From positions 1-18,016 of the forward strand of contig VSOD01000020.1 of assembly GCA_009774655.1 (NCBI GenBank): a stretch of DNA of 18,016 nt. Reading direction: 5' to 3'. Below the pieces are notes generated by a model. It did no database searches. It saw only the letters and a list, made by a program, of their open reading frames with translations, and was not told the DNA's origin. The translations under genes were made by a program, and so were the position numbers. Positions 7,374-14,557 of the stretch are shown one piece after another. This stretch comes from Lachnospiraceae bacterium (GTDB taxonomy: Bacteria > Bacillota_A > Clostridia > Lachnospirales > Lachnospiraceae). Position 1 is the stretch's first letter. Each line of letters begins with the position of its first letter.

Positions 7374-8126
7374 ATGAAGTATCTGGCAGGTGTATATTGG
7401 GAGCGCGGCAGTACGGCGAAGAGCAATCAGGATGCGGTCATATTGCTGCAGGTGTTGACTGCCCGCGGCAGAGTGATGATGGCAGCGGTCTGTGACGGCA
7501 TGGGCGGGCTGGCGCAGGGAGAGGTGGCCAGCGCTTATGTGACAAGGCGGCTGCAGGAATGGTTTTACGAGTCATTGCTGCATGCCATACAGAAGAGAAA
7601 GCCGTACTGGGTGATACGAAGATCGCTTGACCGGCTGGTATATCATATGCAGGAGCAGCTGCAGCAATACGGCAGCAGGGAGAAACTCAGCCTGGGTACG
7701 ACGATGACGCTGCTGGTTCTCTGGGAAAAGGTTTATCTGATCTGGCATCTGGGGGACAGCAGGATATACCGGATGAGCGGTACCGGCAGGCGCGGACGGG
7801 AGAGGGCAAAGACGGCGGAGGCTGTCTGTCTGACAAAGGATCATGCCAGAGGGAAGCATGTGCTGACAAAATGTGTCGGCAGCTTTGGGTACGAGCGTCC
7901 GGACTTTTGTATGGGGCGAATCGGGAACGGTCAGGCGCTGCTGCTGTGCAGCGACGGTTTCCGCCATTGTGTCACAAATCAGGAATTGTCGGAAGTCCTG
8001 CGGCCGTGGCAGCTTTTGGAGGAAGAGCAGATTACCCGCAGACTGCAGGAAATCGGGGAGGCGTGTATGAAACGCGGGGAAAAGGACAATATGTCGGCCG
8101 TTTATGTTCTGGCAAATGACAAATAG
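7374..8126 (+). CDS. PP2C-family protein serine/threonine phosphatase
   Basis: This metal-dependent phosphatase removes phosphate from Ser/Thr residues and normally opposes the partner kinase. PP2C motifs are in order: KSNQD (Asp20), DGMGG (residues 41-45, metal-binding Asp41), SLGTTMTLLVL (about 106-116), HLGDSRIYRM (Asp128), LTKDH, LLLCSDGF (about 188-195) and EKDNMSAVYV (about 236-245, last metal Asp). At 250 residues it is one catalytic domain with no membrane segment, so it should be cytoplasmic. The stretch from 60 to 104 is rich in basic and aromatic residues and more variable. GGGGTGG upstream of the ATG is a plausible ribosome binding site. The kinase gene begins 54 bp downstream, so the two form one functional pair. 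Confidence 0.93.
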   Translation: MKYLAGVYWERGSTAKSNQDAVILLQVLTARGRVMMAAVCDGMGGLAQGEVASAYVTRRLQEWFYESLLHAIQKRKPYWVIRRSLDRLVYHMQEQLQQYGSREKLSLGTTMTLLVLWEKVYLIWHLGDSRIYRMSGTGRRGRERAKTAEAVCLTKDHARGKHVLTKCVGSFGYERPDFCMGRIGNGQALLLCSDGFRHCVTNQELSEVLRPWQLLEEEQITRRLQEIGEACMKRGEKDNMSAVYVLANDK

Positions 8127-8180
8127 ACCGGCGGATCATTATAAAGCGGTTTCCAGTGCGGAAGGAGGAAAGGGCATTCT

Positions 8181-9041
8181 ATGACAGAGAAAAAATGTAT
8201 CGGAAAATACATCATACTAAAGGGTATCGGGCAGGGCGGCGAGGGTAGCGTGTATCTGGCCCGGGATGAGGATCTGCACAGAGAGGTGGCGATCAAGCTG
8301 GTCGGGAGACAGGAAGAGGGGGCAAAGGAAGAGAACAGGATACTGAGGGAAGCGGATATGCTCAGGCAGCTTGGCCACCCGATGCTGCCGGTCATCTATG
8401 AACTGCTGTGGGAAGAGGCGTGGTATCTGGTGATGGAATATATACGGGGAGTCACGCTGCAGGAATACATTGGCAAAAACGGTTATGTGGGAGAAAAGCA
8501 GGCCAGGGCATGGGGATTACAGTTGTTAGATATCCTGTGTTATCTACACACAAGAAAACCACCTGTTATTTATTGTGATCTAAAGCCGCATAATGTAATA
8601 GTCTGTCCGGACGGCAATCTGCGGCTGATCGACTTTGGGGCGGCGTACCGGCAGAAGTTTGGAGAGAAAACGGGGCGGATGGCGGTCACGCCCGGGTATG
8701 GTGCGCCGGAGCAGTTCGGAAGGAACGGAAAAGGGGTGCGGGCAGACGAACGGAGCGACATTTATGCTTTCGGCAGGGTGCTGTACTATATGGTTACTGG
8801 TTCGGATCCGGCACGACCGCCGTATACGTTGCTGCCGGTCAGGAATTATCAGCCGCTTTTGGGAGACGGAGTGGAGAGGGTGATCCGCAGATGTATTATG
8901 GAGGAGCCGTCAGAGCGGTATCAGATCGCGGAAGAGATCAGGAAAGATCTGAAAAAAGGTGATGACGGATGCAGGCGGGGCAGACGCAGGTCCTTTATAC
9001 GGGCAGTGGAGAAGCGTGTGTGGCTTACGGAAAAATGCTGA
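8181..9041 (+). CDS. Serine/threonine protein kinase, soluble and non-RD
   Basis: A Hanks-type kinase domain fills most of the 286 residues. Visible are the glycine loop GIGQGGEGSVY (15-25), VAIK with Lys39, catalytic segment YCDLKPHN (Asp133, Asn138), DFGAA (Asp151), activation-segment end GYGAPEQF (Glu177), ERSDIYAFGRVLYYM, and an Arg in the C-lobe. The HRD triad reads YCD, so it is a non-RD kinase and probably does not depend on classical activation-loop phosphorylation. Unlike PrkC/PknB it has no transmembrane helix and no PASTA domains; the last about 30 residues are Arg/Lys-rich (CRRGRRRSF). Strong AGGAGG and AAAGGG signals precede the ATG. It is paired with the PP2C gene 54 bp upstream. 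Substrates are unknown, and the gene is not uniquely identifiable to a named family. Confidence 0.92.
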   Translation: MTEKKCIGKYIILKGIGQGGEGSVYLARDEDLHREVAIKLVGRQEEGAKEENRILREADMLRQLGHPMLPVIYELLWEEAWYLVMEYIRGVTLQEYIGKNGYVGEKQARAWGLQLLDILCYLHTRKPPVIYCDLKPHNVIVCPDGNLRLIDFGAAYRQKFGEKTGRMAVTPGYGAPEQFGRNGKGVRADERSDIYAFGRVLYYMVTGSDPARPPYTLLPVRNYQPLLGDGVERVIRRCIMEEPSERYQIAEEIRKDLKKGDDGCRRGRRRSFIRAVEKRVWLTEKC

Positions 9042-9061
9042 GGGATGCTGAGATTGTGTAA
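8969..9061 (+). CDS. Short ORF overlapping the kinase end (30 aa, unrecognised)
   Basis: An ATG at 8969 opens a 30-codon frame overlapping the last 73 bases of the kinase gene in another frame. AAAGGTGA about 7 nt upstream could be a ribosome binding site, and overlap of this kind is typical of coupled genes. The peptide (starting MQAGQTQVLYTGSGE) resembles the start of a longer soluble protein more than a random shadow, but it stops early. It may be the stub of a lost downstream gene or simply chance. I do not recognise it. Confidence 0.2.
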   Translation: MQAGQTQVLYTGSGEACVAYGKMLRDAEIV

Positions 9062-9078
9062 ATGGGGGCTTCTCAAAA

Positions 9079-9110
9079 TCGGTCAATGGCTTTATCCTAT
9101 AGTAGACCGA
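9079..9110 (+). promoter_or_regulatory. Candidate promoter and operator of the TetR-ABC unit
   Basis: TCGGTC (9079-9084) and GACCGA (9105-9110) form a perfect inverted repeat with 20 bases between. A -10-like TATAGT lies inside it at 9098-9103, directly before the right arm; no good -35 is visible. A palindrome overlapping the promoter just upstream of a tetR gene is the usual autoregulatory layout. The arms are short, so chance cannot be excluded. A strong GGAGGTGA (9121-9128) follows for the tetR start. Confidence 0.4.
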
Positions 9111-9132
9111 AGCGGTTAACGGAGGTGAGGCC

Positions 9133-9744
9133 ATGAATGAAAGGTTTTTTTCCCTGCCAAAAGAGAAACAGAAGGCCATACTTAACGCCGGCTATCGTGT
9201 GTTCTCCCAGAATTCTTATAAGAACAGTCCCATGAGTGAGATCGCACAGGATGCCGGGATCAGTAAGTCCTTATTGTTTCATTATTTTTATAACAAAAAG
9301 GAGTTATATCTGTTTCTGTGGGACAACTGTGCCAGACTGACCATCGAATATCTGACCAGATACGACTGTTACAGTCATAAGGACCTGTTTGAGAGTATGG
9401 AGCGGGGCATAGCGGCGAAGCTGGAGATCGTCCGCATGTATCCGGATGTGGCAAATTTTGCGCTCAGGGCTTTCTATGAGAAGGATCCGGAGATCAATGC
9501 TGCCGTGCAGGAGAGTTATCACAGATATTTCAACTTGAAGGCTGATGAGGCGCGGATCAATTTTGACCCGGAACAGTTTATCCCGGGGCTTGACATCTCC
9601 ATGATGTACCGGGAGATGTATTGGGCATCGGAAGGGTATCTCTGGGAGATGATGCAGCGCGGGGATGCGGATATCGAACAGATGCACAGGGATTTTGCAA
9701 AGCTGCTGGAATTCTGGAAGAGCATCTATCTGCGGAAGCAGTAA
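9133..9744 (+). CDS. TetR/AcrR-family transcriptional regulator
   Basis: The 203-residue protein has the TetR N-terminal DNA-binding domain: KQKAILNAGYRVFSQNSY followed by the helix-turn-helix MSEIAQDAGISKSLLFHYF (about residues 34-52) and the usual NKKELYLFLW link. The remaining helical part is variable and would bind an effector and form the dimer. The ATG at 9133 has GGAGGTGA a few bases upstream. It precedes an ABC exporter by 53 bp, so it most likely represses this transporter and itself in response to a small molecule. That is inference from position; the ligand cannot be predicted. Confidence 0.92.
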   Translation: MNERFFSLPKEKQKAILNAGYRVFSQNSYKNSPMSEIAQDAGISKSLLFHYFYNKKELYLFLWDNCARLTIEYLTRYDCYSHKDLFESMERGIAAKLEIVRMYPDVANFALRAFYEKDPEINAAVQESYHRYFNLKADEARINFDPEQFIPGLDISMMYREMYWASEGYLWEMMQRGDADIEQMHRDFAKLLEFWKSIYLRKQ

Positions 9745-9797
9745 ATCATGAAACGGAAAAGATAAATGAGCAAAACGGCATAGAAACGGAGAAAATT

Positions 9798-10664
9798 ATG
9801 GAAGCAATCAAGACAGAGAATTTGACGAAACATTATGGAAAGGCCCGGGGCATCGAGCAGATCAGCCTGACAGTCGAAGAAGGAGAATTCTTCGGCTTTA
9901 TCGGGCCCAACGGCGCCGGAAAGTCCACGACGATCCGAACATTGCTGGGACTGATCAGCCCTACGGGTGGACAGGCGGCCGTGCTGGGGTTCGATATTGT
10001 GAAGGAGAAAGAAAAGATTCTGGCCGAAACCGGTTATCTGCCTTCCGAGGCTATGTTCCATCCTGGTATGCGGGTACGGGAGGTTTTGAAGTTATCTGCC
10101 GATCTGCGCAAAAAGGACTGCCGGAAGGCTGCGGTCAGTCTCTGTGAACGGCTGCAGCTGGATACGTCGCGGAAGGTGGATGAGCTTTCCTTCGGCAACC
10201 GGAAGAAGGTGGCGATTGTCTGTGCCCTGCAGCATGATCCGAAGCTGCTGGTCCTGGACGAGCCGACCAGCGGCCTTGATCCGCTGATGCAGAAAGCATT
10301 TTTCGAGATCCTGCGGGAGCGGCATGAGAAAGGGACGACGGTGTTCCTGTCCAGCCATATCTTATCCGAGATACAGCATAATTGCAGCCGTGCAGCCATT
10401 ATCCGGGAGGGAAGGATCCTTGTATGCGACAGTGTGGAGGCGCTTTCTCAGAGCAATGCCAGACGGGTGACGGTTCACGGCAGTGTGGAGCTTGAGGGCT
10501 TACCGGGTGTACGTGACAGGAAGGAGTCAGAAGGGGTAATCAGTTTTCTCTACAGCGGTGATATGAAAGCGCTGCTGCGGATGCTGGCGGCAGGAGACGT
10601 CTCGGATCTGTCCGTATCGGAGCCGGATCTGGAAGAGATTTTTATGCATTATTATGAGAAGTAA
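9798..10664 (+). CDS. ABC transporter ATP-binding protein (BcrA/CcmA-like)
   Basis: This is the ATPase subunit of an ABC-2-type exporter, 288 residues. Walker A is GPNGAGKST (36-44), the signature-type loop is LSFGNRKK (about 130-137, with Asn instead of the common Gly-Gln), Walker B is LLVLDEP (about 150-156) with the D-loop SGLDPL, and the switch His is in SSHILSE. The C-terminal about 80 residues form the accessory domain found in drug/lantibiotic-exporter ATPases. The frame is open from 9621, overlapping tetR, but ATG 9798 gives the normal N-terminus (MEAIKTENLTKHYG) and has GGAG about 6 nt upstream. It works with the permease encoded 54 bp downstream. The substrate is unknown; drug or peptide efflux is plausible. 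Confidence 0.94.
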   Translation: MEAIKTENLTKHYGKARGIEQISLTVEEGEFFGFIGPNGAGKSTTIRTLLGLISPTGGQAAVLGFDIVKEKEKILAETGYLPSEAMFHPGMRVREVLKLSADLRKKDCRKAAVSLCERLQLDTSRKVDELSFGNRKKVAIVCALQHDPKLLVLDEPTSGLDPLMQKAFFEILRERHEKGTTVFLSSHILSEIQHNCSRAAIIREGRILVCDSVEALSQSNARRVTVHGSVELEGLPGVRDRKESEGVISFLYSGDMKALLRMLAAGDVSDLSVSEPDLEEIFMHYYEK

Positions 10665-10718
10665 AGTTATCGGAGACGAATCAAATTACGGCTCAAAGGA
10701 AAGGAATGGTAAAATATT

Positions 10719-11507
10719 ATGACACTGATAAAACATGAACTGCGGCAGGGCAGGCTCTCTTTGACGATCTGGACGGCGGCTGTCGGCGCCCTTCTGGTAA
10801 TCTGCATTTTTCTTTTTCCGGAGATGAAAGGGCAGATGGAAGGAGTCAATGATGTGTTCGCTTCGATGGGATCGTTTACGGAAGCATTCGGCATGGACAG
10901 ACTGAATTTCGGAACGCTGATCGGATTCTATGCGGTTGAGTGCGGCAATGTGCTGGGACTGGGCGGGGCATTCTTTGCATCGCTGTGCGCGGCGGGGATG
11001 CTCAGCAAGGAGGAGAAGGACCGGACGGCGGAATTTCTGCTGACCCATCCCGTCAGCCGCAGACGGATCGTGACAGGAAAGTTGATGGCAGTCTTCGTAC
11101 AGATTGTTGCCATGAATGTGATCGTCTATGTGATTTCCGTTGGTTCCATTGCGATGGTGGGGGAGGAGATTCCCTGGAAAGAACTGAATTTGTTTCATCT
11201 GGCCTATTTCCTGCTGCAGTCAGAGCTGGCGGGAATCTGCTTCGGCATCTCCGCCTTTATGAGAAAAGGCAGCGCGGGCGCAGGACTGGGGATCGCGGCG
11301 ATGATGTATTTCCTCAATCTGGTAGCCAACATTACGGAGTCGGCGGAATTTTTGAAATATATCACACCCTTTGGCTATTGTGAGGGAGCGGATATCGTGG
11401 CGGACGGATGCCTGGACGGCGGTTTGGTAGTTGTGGGACTGGTATTTGGGGCAATTGGCATTGCTGTGGCTTACCAGCAGTATTGCAGGAAGGATATTAC
11501 CGTCTGA
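10719..11507 (+). CDS. ABC-2-type transporter permease subunit
   Basis: The 262-residue membrane protein has a short cytoplasmic N-terminus (MTLIKHELRQGRLSLTIW) and about six hydrophobic segments: around residues 18-34, 70-95, 123-150, 158-180, 190-210 and 230-255. The conserved cytoplasmic segment SKEEKDRTAEFLLTHPVSRR (about 96-115) is the mark of the ABC-2 (NatB/BcrB-like) permease family and couples to the ATPase. With the preceding gene it would form a two-subunit exporter in the cytoplasmic membrane, under the TetR regulator. The ribosome binding site (AAGGAAAGGAATGG) is somewhat far from the ATG. Confidence 0.92.
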   Translation: MTLIKHELRQGRLSLTIWTAAVGALLVICIFLFPEMKGQMEGVNDVFASMGSFTEAFGMDRLNFGTLIGFYAVECGNVLGLGGAFFASLCAAGMLSKEEKDRTAEFLLTHPVSRRRIVTGKLMAVFVQIVAMNVIVYVISVGSIAMVGEEIPWKELNLFHLAYFLLQSELAGICFGISAFMRKGSAGAGLGIAAMMYFLNLVANITESAEFLKYITPFGYCEGADIVADGCLDGGLVVVGLVFGAIGIAVAYQQYCRKDITV

Positions 11508-11570
11508 AGGTTTTAACGTCCGTCGTAAATTCACTGCCACATACCGTCGTATCATAGATTTAAAAAAAAG

Positions 11571-12449
11571 TTGCTGATCAGCCGTCTTATAAAAGAACAG
11601 TTTCCACAATGGGCGAATCTGCAAATTGAACCAGTGGAACACAGCGGCCACGATAACAGAACTTTTCACCTGGGAGAGGAAATGACTGTGCGCCTGCCAA
11701 GTGGAGAAGAATATGTTCCACAGGTTGAAAAAGAGATGAAATGGCTTCCTGTGTTAGCCGGGAGGCTGTCTTTGCCGATTTCCTCTCCTGTTGCACAGGG
11801 AAAGGCTGACGGGCTTTATCCGTTTCCGTGGTCGGTCAATAAATATATTCCGGGCGAAACGTTACATAAAAATAATATTCTCGACATTAACCAATTTGCC
11901 GCTGCACTGGCGGATTTTCTAAAAGAGCTGCAAAGTATTGATACGAAAGGCGCACCGCTGGCAGGCGAGCATAATTTTTTCAGAGGTGCTCACCTATCTG
12001 TTTATAACGAACAGGTAATGACTGCGCTGCAGAAATTGTCCGATATTTTGCCTACGTATAAAATCCGGAGGATTTGGGAAAATGCAGTTTCGACAAAATG
12101 GGAAAAACCGCCGGTGTGGCTGCATGGCGATATTGCTCCGGGAAATCTTCTGGTGGAAGATGGCAGACTTTGCGGCATCATTGATTTTGGAATTATGGGG
12201 ATTGGTGATCCGGCCTGTGATTATGCAATGGCCTGGACTTTTTTTGATGGTCAAAGCAGAAAGTATTTTCTGCAGGGACTTGATGCAGGAACTGTTGACA
12301 GAGCGCGCGGATGGGCTTTATGGAAAGCGTTGATTACGTACCGTTCATCTCAGACGTCCGTAGCGGAGAATGCGAAATACACGATCAATGAGATTATAAG
12401 CGAAAACAAAGAGAGTTTGCAGAAGGAAAGCCGGTTAGAACTGAGATAA
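11571..12449 (+). CDS. Aminoglycoside-phosphotransferase-family protein, start unclear (possibly decayed)
   Basis: The kinase-like APH fold is clear. The N-lobe carries HSGHDNRTFHLGEEMTVRLP, the catalytic loop is HGDIAPGN (about residues 185-192, base Asp187), the metal motif is DFG (205-207), and GDPACDYAMAW follows. These enzymes phosphorylate aminoglycosides, macrolides or small metabolites; this branch is often annotated as a resistance gene without proof. The first possible start is TTG at 11571, with no ribosome binding site, placed right after eight A (11562-11569). Upstream, after a stop at 11526-11528, the frame has no ATG, GTG or TTG. Related proteins as I recall begin some residues earlier, so the 5' end may be damaged. 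Base composition is visibly AT-richer than the flanks, suggesting acquisition. The domain itself has no internal stop. Confidence 0.8.
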   Translation: MLISRLIKEQFPQWANLQIEPVEHSGHDNRTFHLGEEMTVRLPSGEEYVPQVEKEMKWLPVLAGRLSLPISSPVAQGKADGLYPFPWSVNKYIPGETLHKNNILDINQFAAALADFLKELQSIDTKGAPLAGEHNFFRGAHLSVYNEQVMTALQKLSDILPTYKIRRIWENAVSTKWEKPPVWLHGDIAPGNLLVEDGRLCGIIDFGIMGIGDPACDYAMAWTFFDGQSRKYFLQGLDAGTVDRARGWALWKALITYRSSQTSVAENAKYTINEIISENKESLQKESRLELR

Positions 12450-12466
12450 TAGTTTGTAAACTGTAA

Positions 12467-12481
12467 AATATTTGAAATATT
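12467..12481. promoter_or_regulatory. 15-bp perfect palindrome upstream of the jet promoter
   Basis: AATATTT-G-AAATATT is a perfect inverted repeat with a one-base centre, ending 4 bp before the -35 of the jet promoter. A second, shorter inverted repeat (AGTTT-GT-AAACT, 12451-12462) lies next to it. The position fits a regulator site for the defence operon. As AT-rich palindromes are common by chance and no regulator is encoded next to it, this stays tentative. Confidence 0.35.
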
Positions 12482-12485
12482 CAGG

Positions 12486-12514
12486 TTGCCGAAACCGGAG
12501 AAATAGCGGATAAT
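12486..12514 (+). promoter_or_regulatory. Probable promoter of the Wadjet operon
   Basis: TTGCCG (12486-12491, four of six to the -35 consensus) and GATAAT (12509-12514, five of six to the -10) are exactly 17 nt apart. Transcription would start near 12521, a few bases before GGAGG (12525-12529), giving a very short leader before jetA at 12535. This supports independent transcription of the defence operon from the phosphotransferase gene upstream. Confidence 0.6.
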
Positions 12515-12534
12515 AGTCTGGAACGGAGGCGCAC

Positions 12535-13917
12535 ATGTTTCAGATCATTTCAGAAAATTTTTTTGTACCGCTGGCATCGCCGAACAAAGCAGTCTATTGG
12601 GAATGTCTGGTAAAGCTGTTTACGGTCATGAACCATCAGCTTTCTTTTGGCGTGGAAAGAGATATTCTGGTGCAGGAGCTGCAGTATTATTTTGAGCAGG
12701 AGCAGGCGGCTTCCATGGAGGAAGAGGGCTTCGACGGTAAAGGCAGCCGGGATAAGGCCAACTGGATGCTGCGGCGGCTGGAATACTATGACTGGATCGA
12801 GATCGAGACGGACAAGAGCTATGTCCAGCGGGCCAGTTTTAAGGAATATGCGGTCAAGATTATCAGAACCCTTTTGGAGATCGAGGAAGGGAAGCAGATC
12901 GAATATCAGGGTTATATCTATACCATCTACAGCCTGGTGCGCAGCAGTACGGACAATCCGGGGATCGTGCTGCTGTCCATTCTGGAAAACACCGACATGC
13001 TGATCACAGGGTTGAAAAACCTGAATTCCGGGATAAAACACTATATAGACGAGCTGACGAAATACAAGACGCCGGCAGAGATCATGAACGTGCTGTTCAA
13101 TGATTATATTGAAAACATCGTGGACAAGGCATACCATCGGCTCCTGACTTCCGACAATGTGTCCAAATTCCGCCCGGAGATCGTGGAACGGCTGGAGGCG
13201 AAAAGCCGAAGCCGCTCCTACATCGAGAAGGCCAGCGCGGAGCTTGCCGGCATCCGTGAGATCACGCTGCAGCAGGCGGAGGAGCTGGTCTATCAGTATA
13301 TTCATGAGATCATAGACGCTTTTCAGAATATGGATGAGATTCTGGCGGAGATCAACCGGAAGAATACGCAGTACCAGAAAGCGGCCATCAACCGGGCGAA
13401 ATTCTATCTGATCGGCGGCGAGGATGTGAGAGGTCAGCTTAAGGAGATATTATCTGCGGTCAATGAGAAGATCAATGCGGAGGGCATGGAACTTAGCGGC
13501 ATCTACAGGATCACTTTTCTGGACGAGCTGGTAAAGATCTACAGCGCCGGGGTGCTGGACGAGAGGTCACTGTTCGTTCCTCTGGAAGGGAAAAAGGAAT
13601 TTAAGCCGGTGGCGCTTCTTAACGAGCTGCCGGATGAAGCGCTCAGACAGGCCAAGCTGAAGAAGATGATGGAGAAGATGGAGCGGGTGTTGAATCCCCA
13701 GAAGATCGACCGTTATGTGCTTGACTGTCTGCAGGGCAGGGAAAGGATGCTGGCCTCCGAGCTGCCGCTTGCAACCACGGAGGATTTCGTATATTTGATC
13801 TATATCCGGCTGTACGGGCAGCGCAGGACGATGCGGTATGCGATAGAAGCGGCGGAGGATATTACGGTCAATGGCTATCGGTTTCGGGATTATGTGATCC
13901 GCAGGAAAGAGAAGTAG
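12535..13917 (+). CDS. jetA: Wadjet system kleisin-like subunit JetA (DUF5716)
   Basis: JetA is the kleisin-like subunit (MukF/MksF counterpart) that bridges the SMC heads in the Wadjet complex, a system that detects and cuts circular plasmid DNA. The 460-residue protein starts with the family-type segment MFQIISENFFVPLASPNKAV, then a winged-helix-like region (about 30-110, including KANWMLRRLEYYDWIEIE), and a long alpha-helical middle and C-terminal part (about 120-440). I recognise it as the DUF5716/JetA family, not the DUF3375 JetA of type I Wadjet. GGAGG (12525-12529) lies 5 nt before the ATG. It heads the jetABCD operon; jetB starts 16 bp after its stop. Identification rests on sequence resemblance plus the diagnostic gene order. 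Confidence 0.9.
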   Translation: MFQIISENFFVPLASPNKAVYWECLVKLFTVMNHQLSFGVERDILVQELQYYFEQEQAASMEEEGFDGKGSRDKANWMLRRLEYYDWIEIETDKSYVQRASFKEYAVKIIRTLLEIEEGKQIEYQGYIYTIYSLVRSSTDNPGIVLLSILENTDMLITGLKNLNSGIKHYIDELTKYKTPAEIMNVLFNDYIENIVDKAYHRLLTSDNVSKFRPEIVERLEAKSRSRSYIEKASAELAGIREITLQQAEELVYQYIHEIIDAFQNMDEILAEINRKNTQYQKAAINRAKFYLIGGEDVRGQLKEILSAVNEKINAEGMELSGIYRITFLDELVKIYSAGVLDERSLFVPLEGKKEFKPVALLNELPDEALRQAKLKKMMEKMERVLNPQKIDRYVLDCLQGRERMLASELPLATTEDFVYLIYIRLYGQRRTMRYAIEAAEDITVNGYRFRDYVIRRKEK

Positions 13918-13933
13918 AAGGAGTTTTACGAGG

Positions 13934-14557
13934 ATGGATTTTTTAGAGGGAATGCTGCAGAGGGATAAGGACGAATTTACGCGGATCTGTAACCGGCTGC
14001 TCAGCAACTGCTTTATCTGCAGGCGCAATGAGACGGCGAGAGGCGATTACTATTTTATCACCAGATATAAGGAGAAGTTTACGCAGTATCTGGCGGTTAC
14101 CGGTTACCGGCTGGAGATCAATGAGGAATACGGCGTGGTGCAGCTGACCAATCCGCTGAATTATAACCGCTACAATATGAAGCTTTTTGAATCCGTGATT
14201 CTGTTGATCCTGCGGATCTTATATGACGAGAAGAAGCGGGAGCTGTCCGCCAGCGATGAGGTGATTGTCAATATGGGCGACATCCATGAGAAGTTTTTGA
14301 GTCTCAAGATCCGGGACAAGATGATGGACAAGACCACGCTGCGCAATGCGGTCAGTACCATGCGGCGTTTTCAGCTGGTGGAGGTTCTGGACAGGGAGCT
14401 TTCCAATGAAGATTCCCGTCTGATCATCTATGATTCCATCCTGATGGCAGTGCGGGTGGAGGACATCAAGCTGGCTTATGAAAAGCTGGAAAACTATCGA
14501 AAGGGCGGAAAGTCGAATGAAGAAACTGACGAGAGTGAAACTGATCAACTGGCATAG
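13934..14557 (+). CDS. jetB: Wadjet system KITE-like subunit JetB (DUF4194)
   Basis: JetB corresponds to MukE/MksE, a dimeric winged-helix (KITE) protein that binds the kleisin JetA and DNA. The 207-residue protein has the DUF4194 pattern: an N-terminal helical and beta part with GYRLEINEEYGVVQLTNP (about residues 56-73), a central helix FESVILLILRILYDEKKREL, then the winged-helix section VIVNMGDIHEKFLSLKIRDK and TLRNAVSTMRRFQLVEVL, ending with IYDSILMAVRVEDI. AAGGAG (13918-13923) precedes the ATG by 10 nt. Its end overlaps the start of jetC by 41 bp, indicating translational coupling. The acidic tail (NEETDESETDQ) is encoded within that overlap. Confidence 0.9.
   Translation: MDFLEGMLQRDKDEFTRICNRLLSNCFICRRNETARGDYYFITRYKEKFTQYLAVTGYRLEINEEYGVVQLTNPLNYNRYNMKLFESVILLILRILYDEKKRELSASDEVIVNMGDIHEKFLSLKIRDKMMDKTTLRNAVSTMRRFQLVEVLDRELSNEDSRLIIYDSILMAVRVEDIKLAYEKLENYRKGGKSNEETDESETDQLA

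Noticed and set aside
7286..7495. 69-codon frame overlapping the start of the PP2C gene
   Set aside because: It overlaps the well-supported PP2C coding region in another frame and shows no family features.
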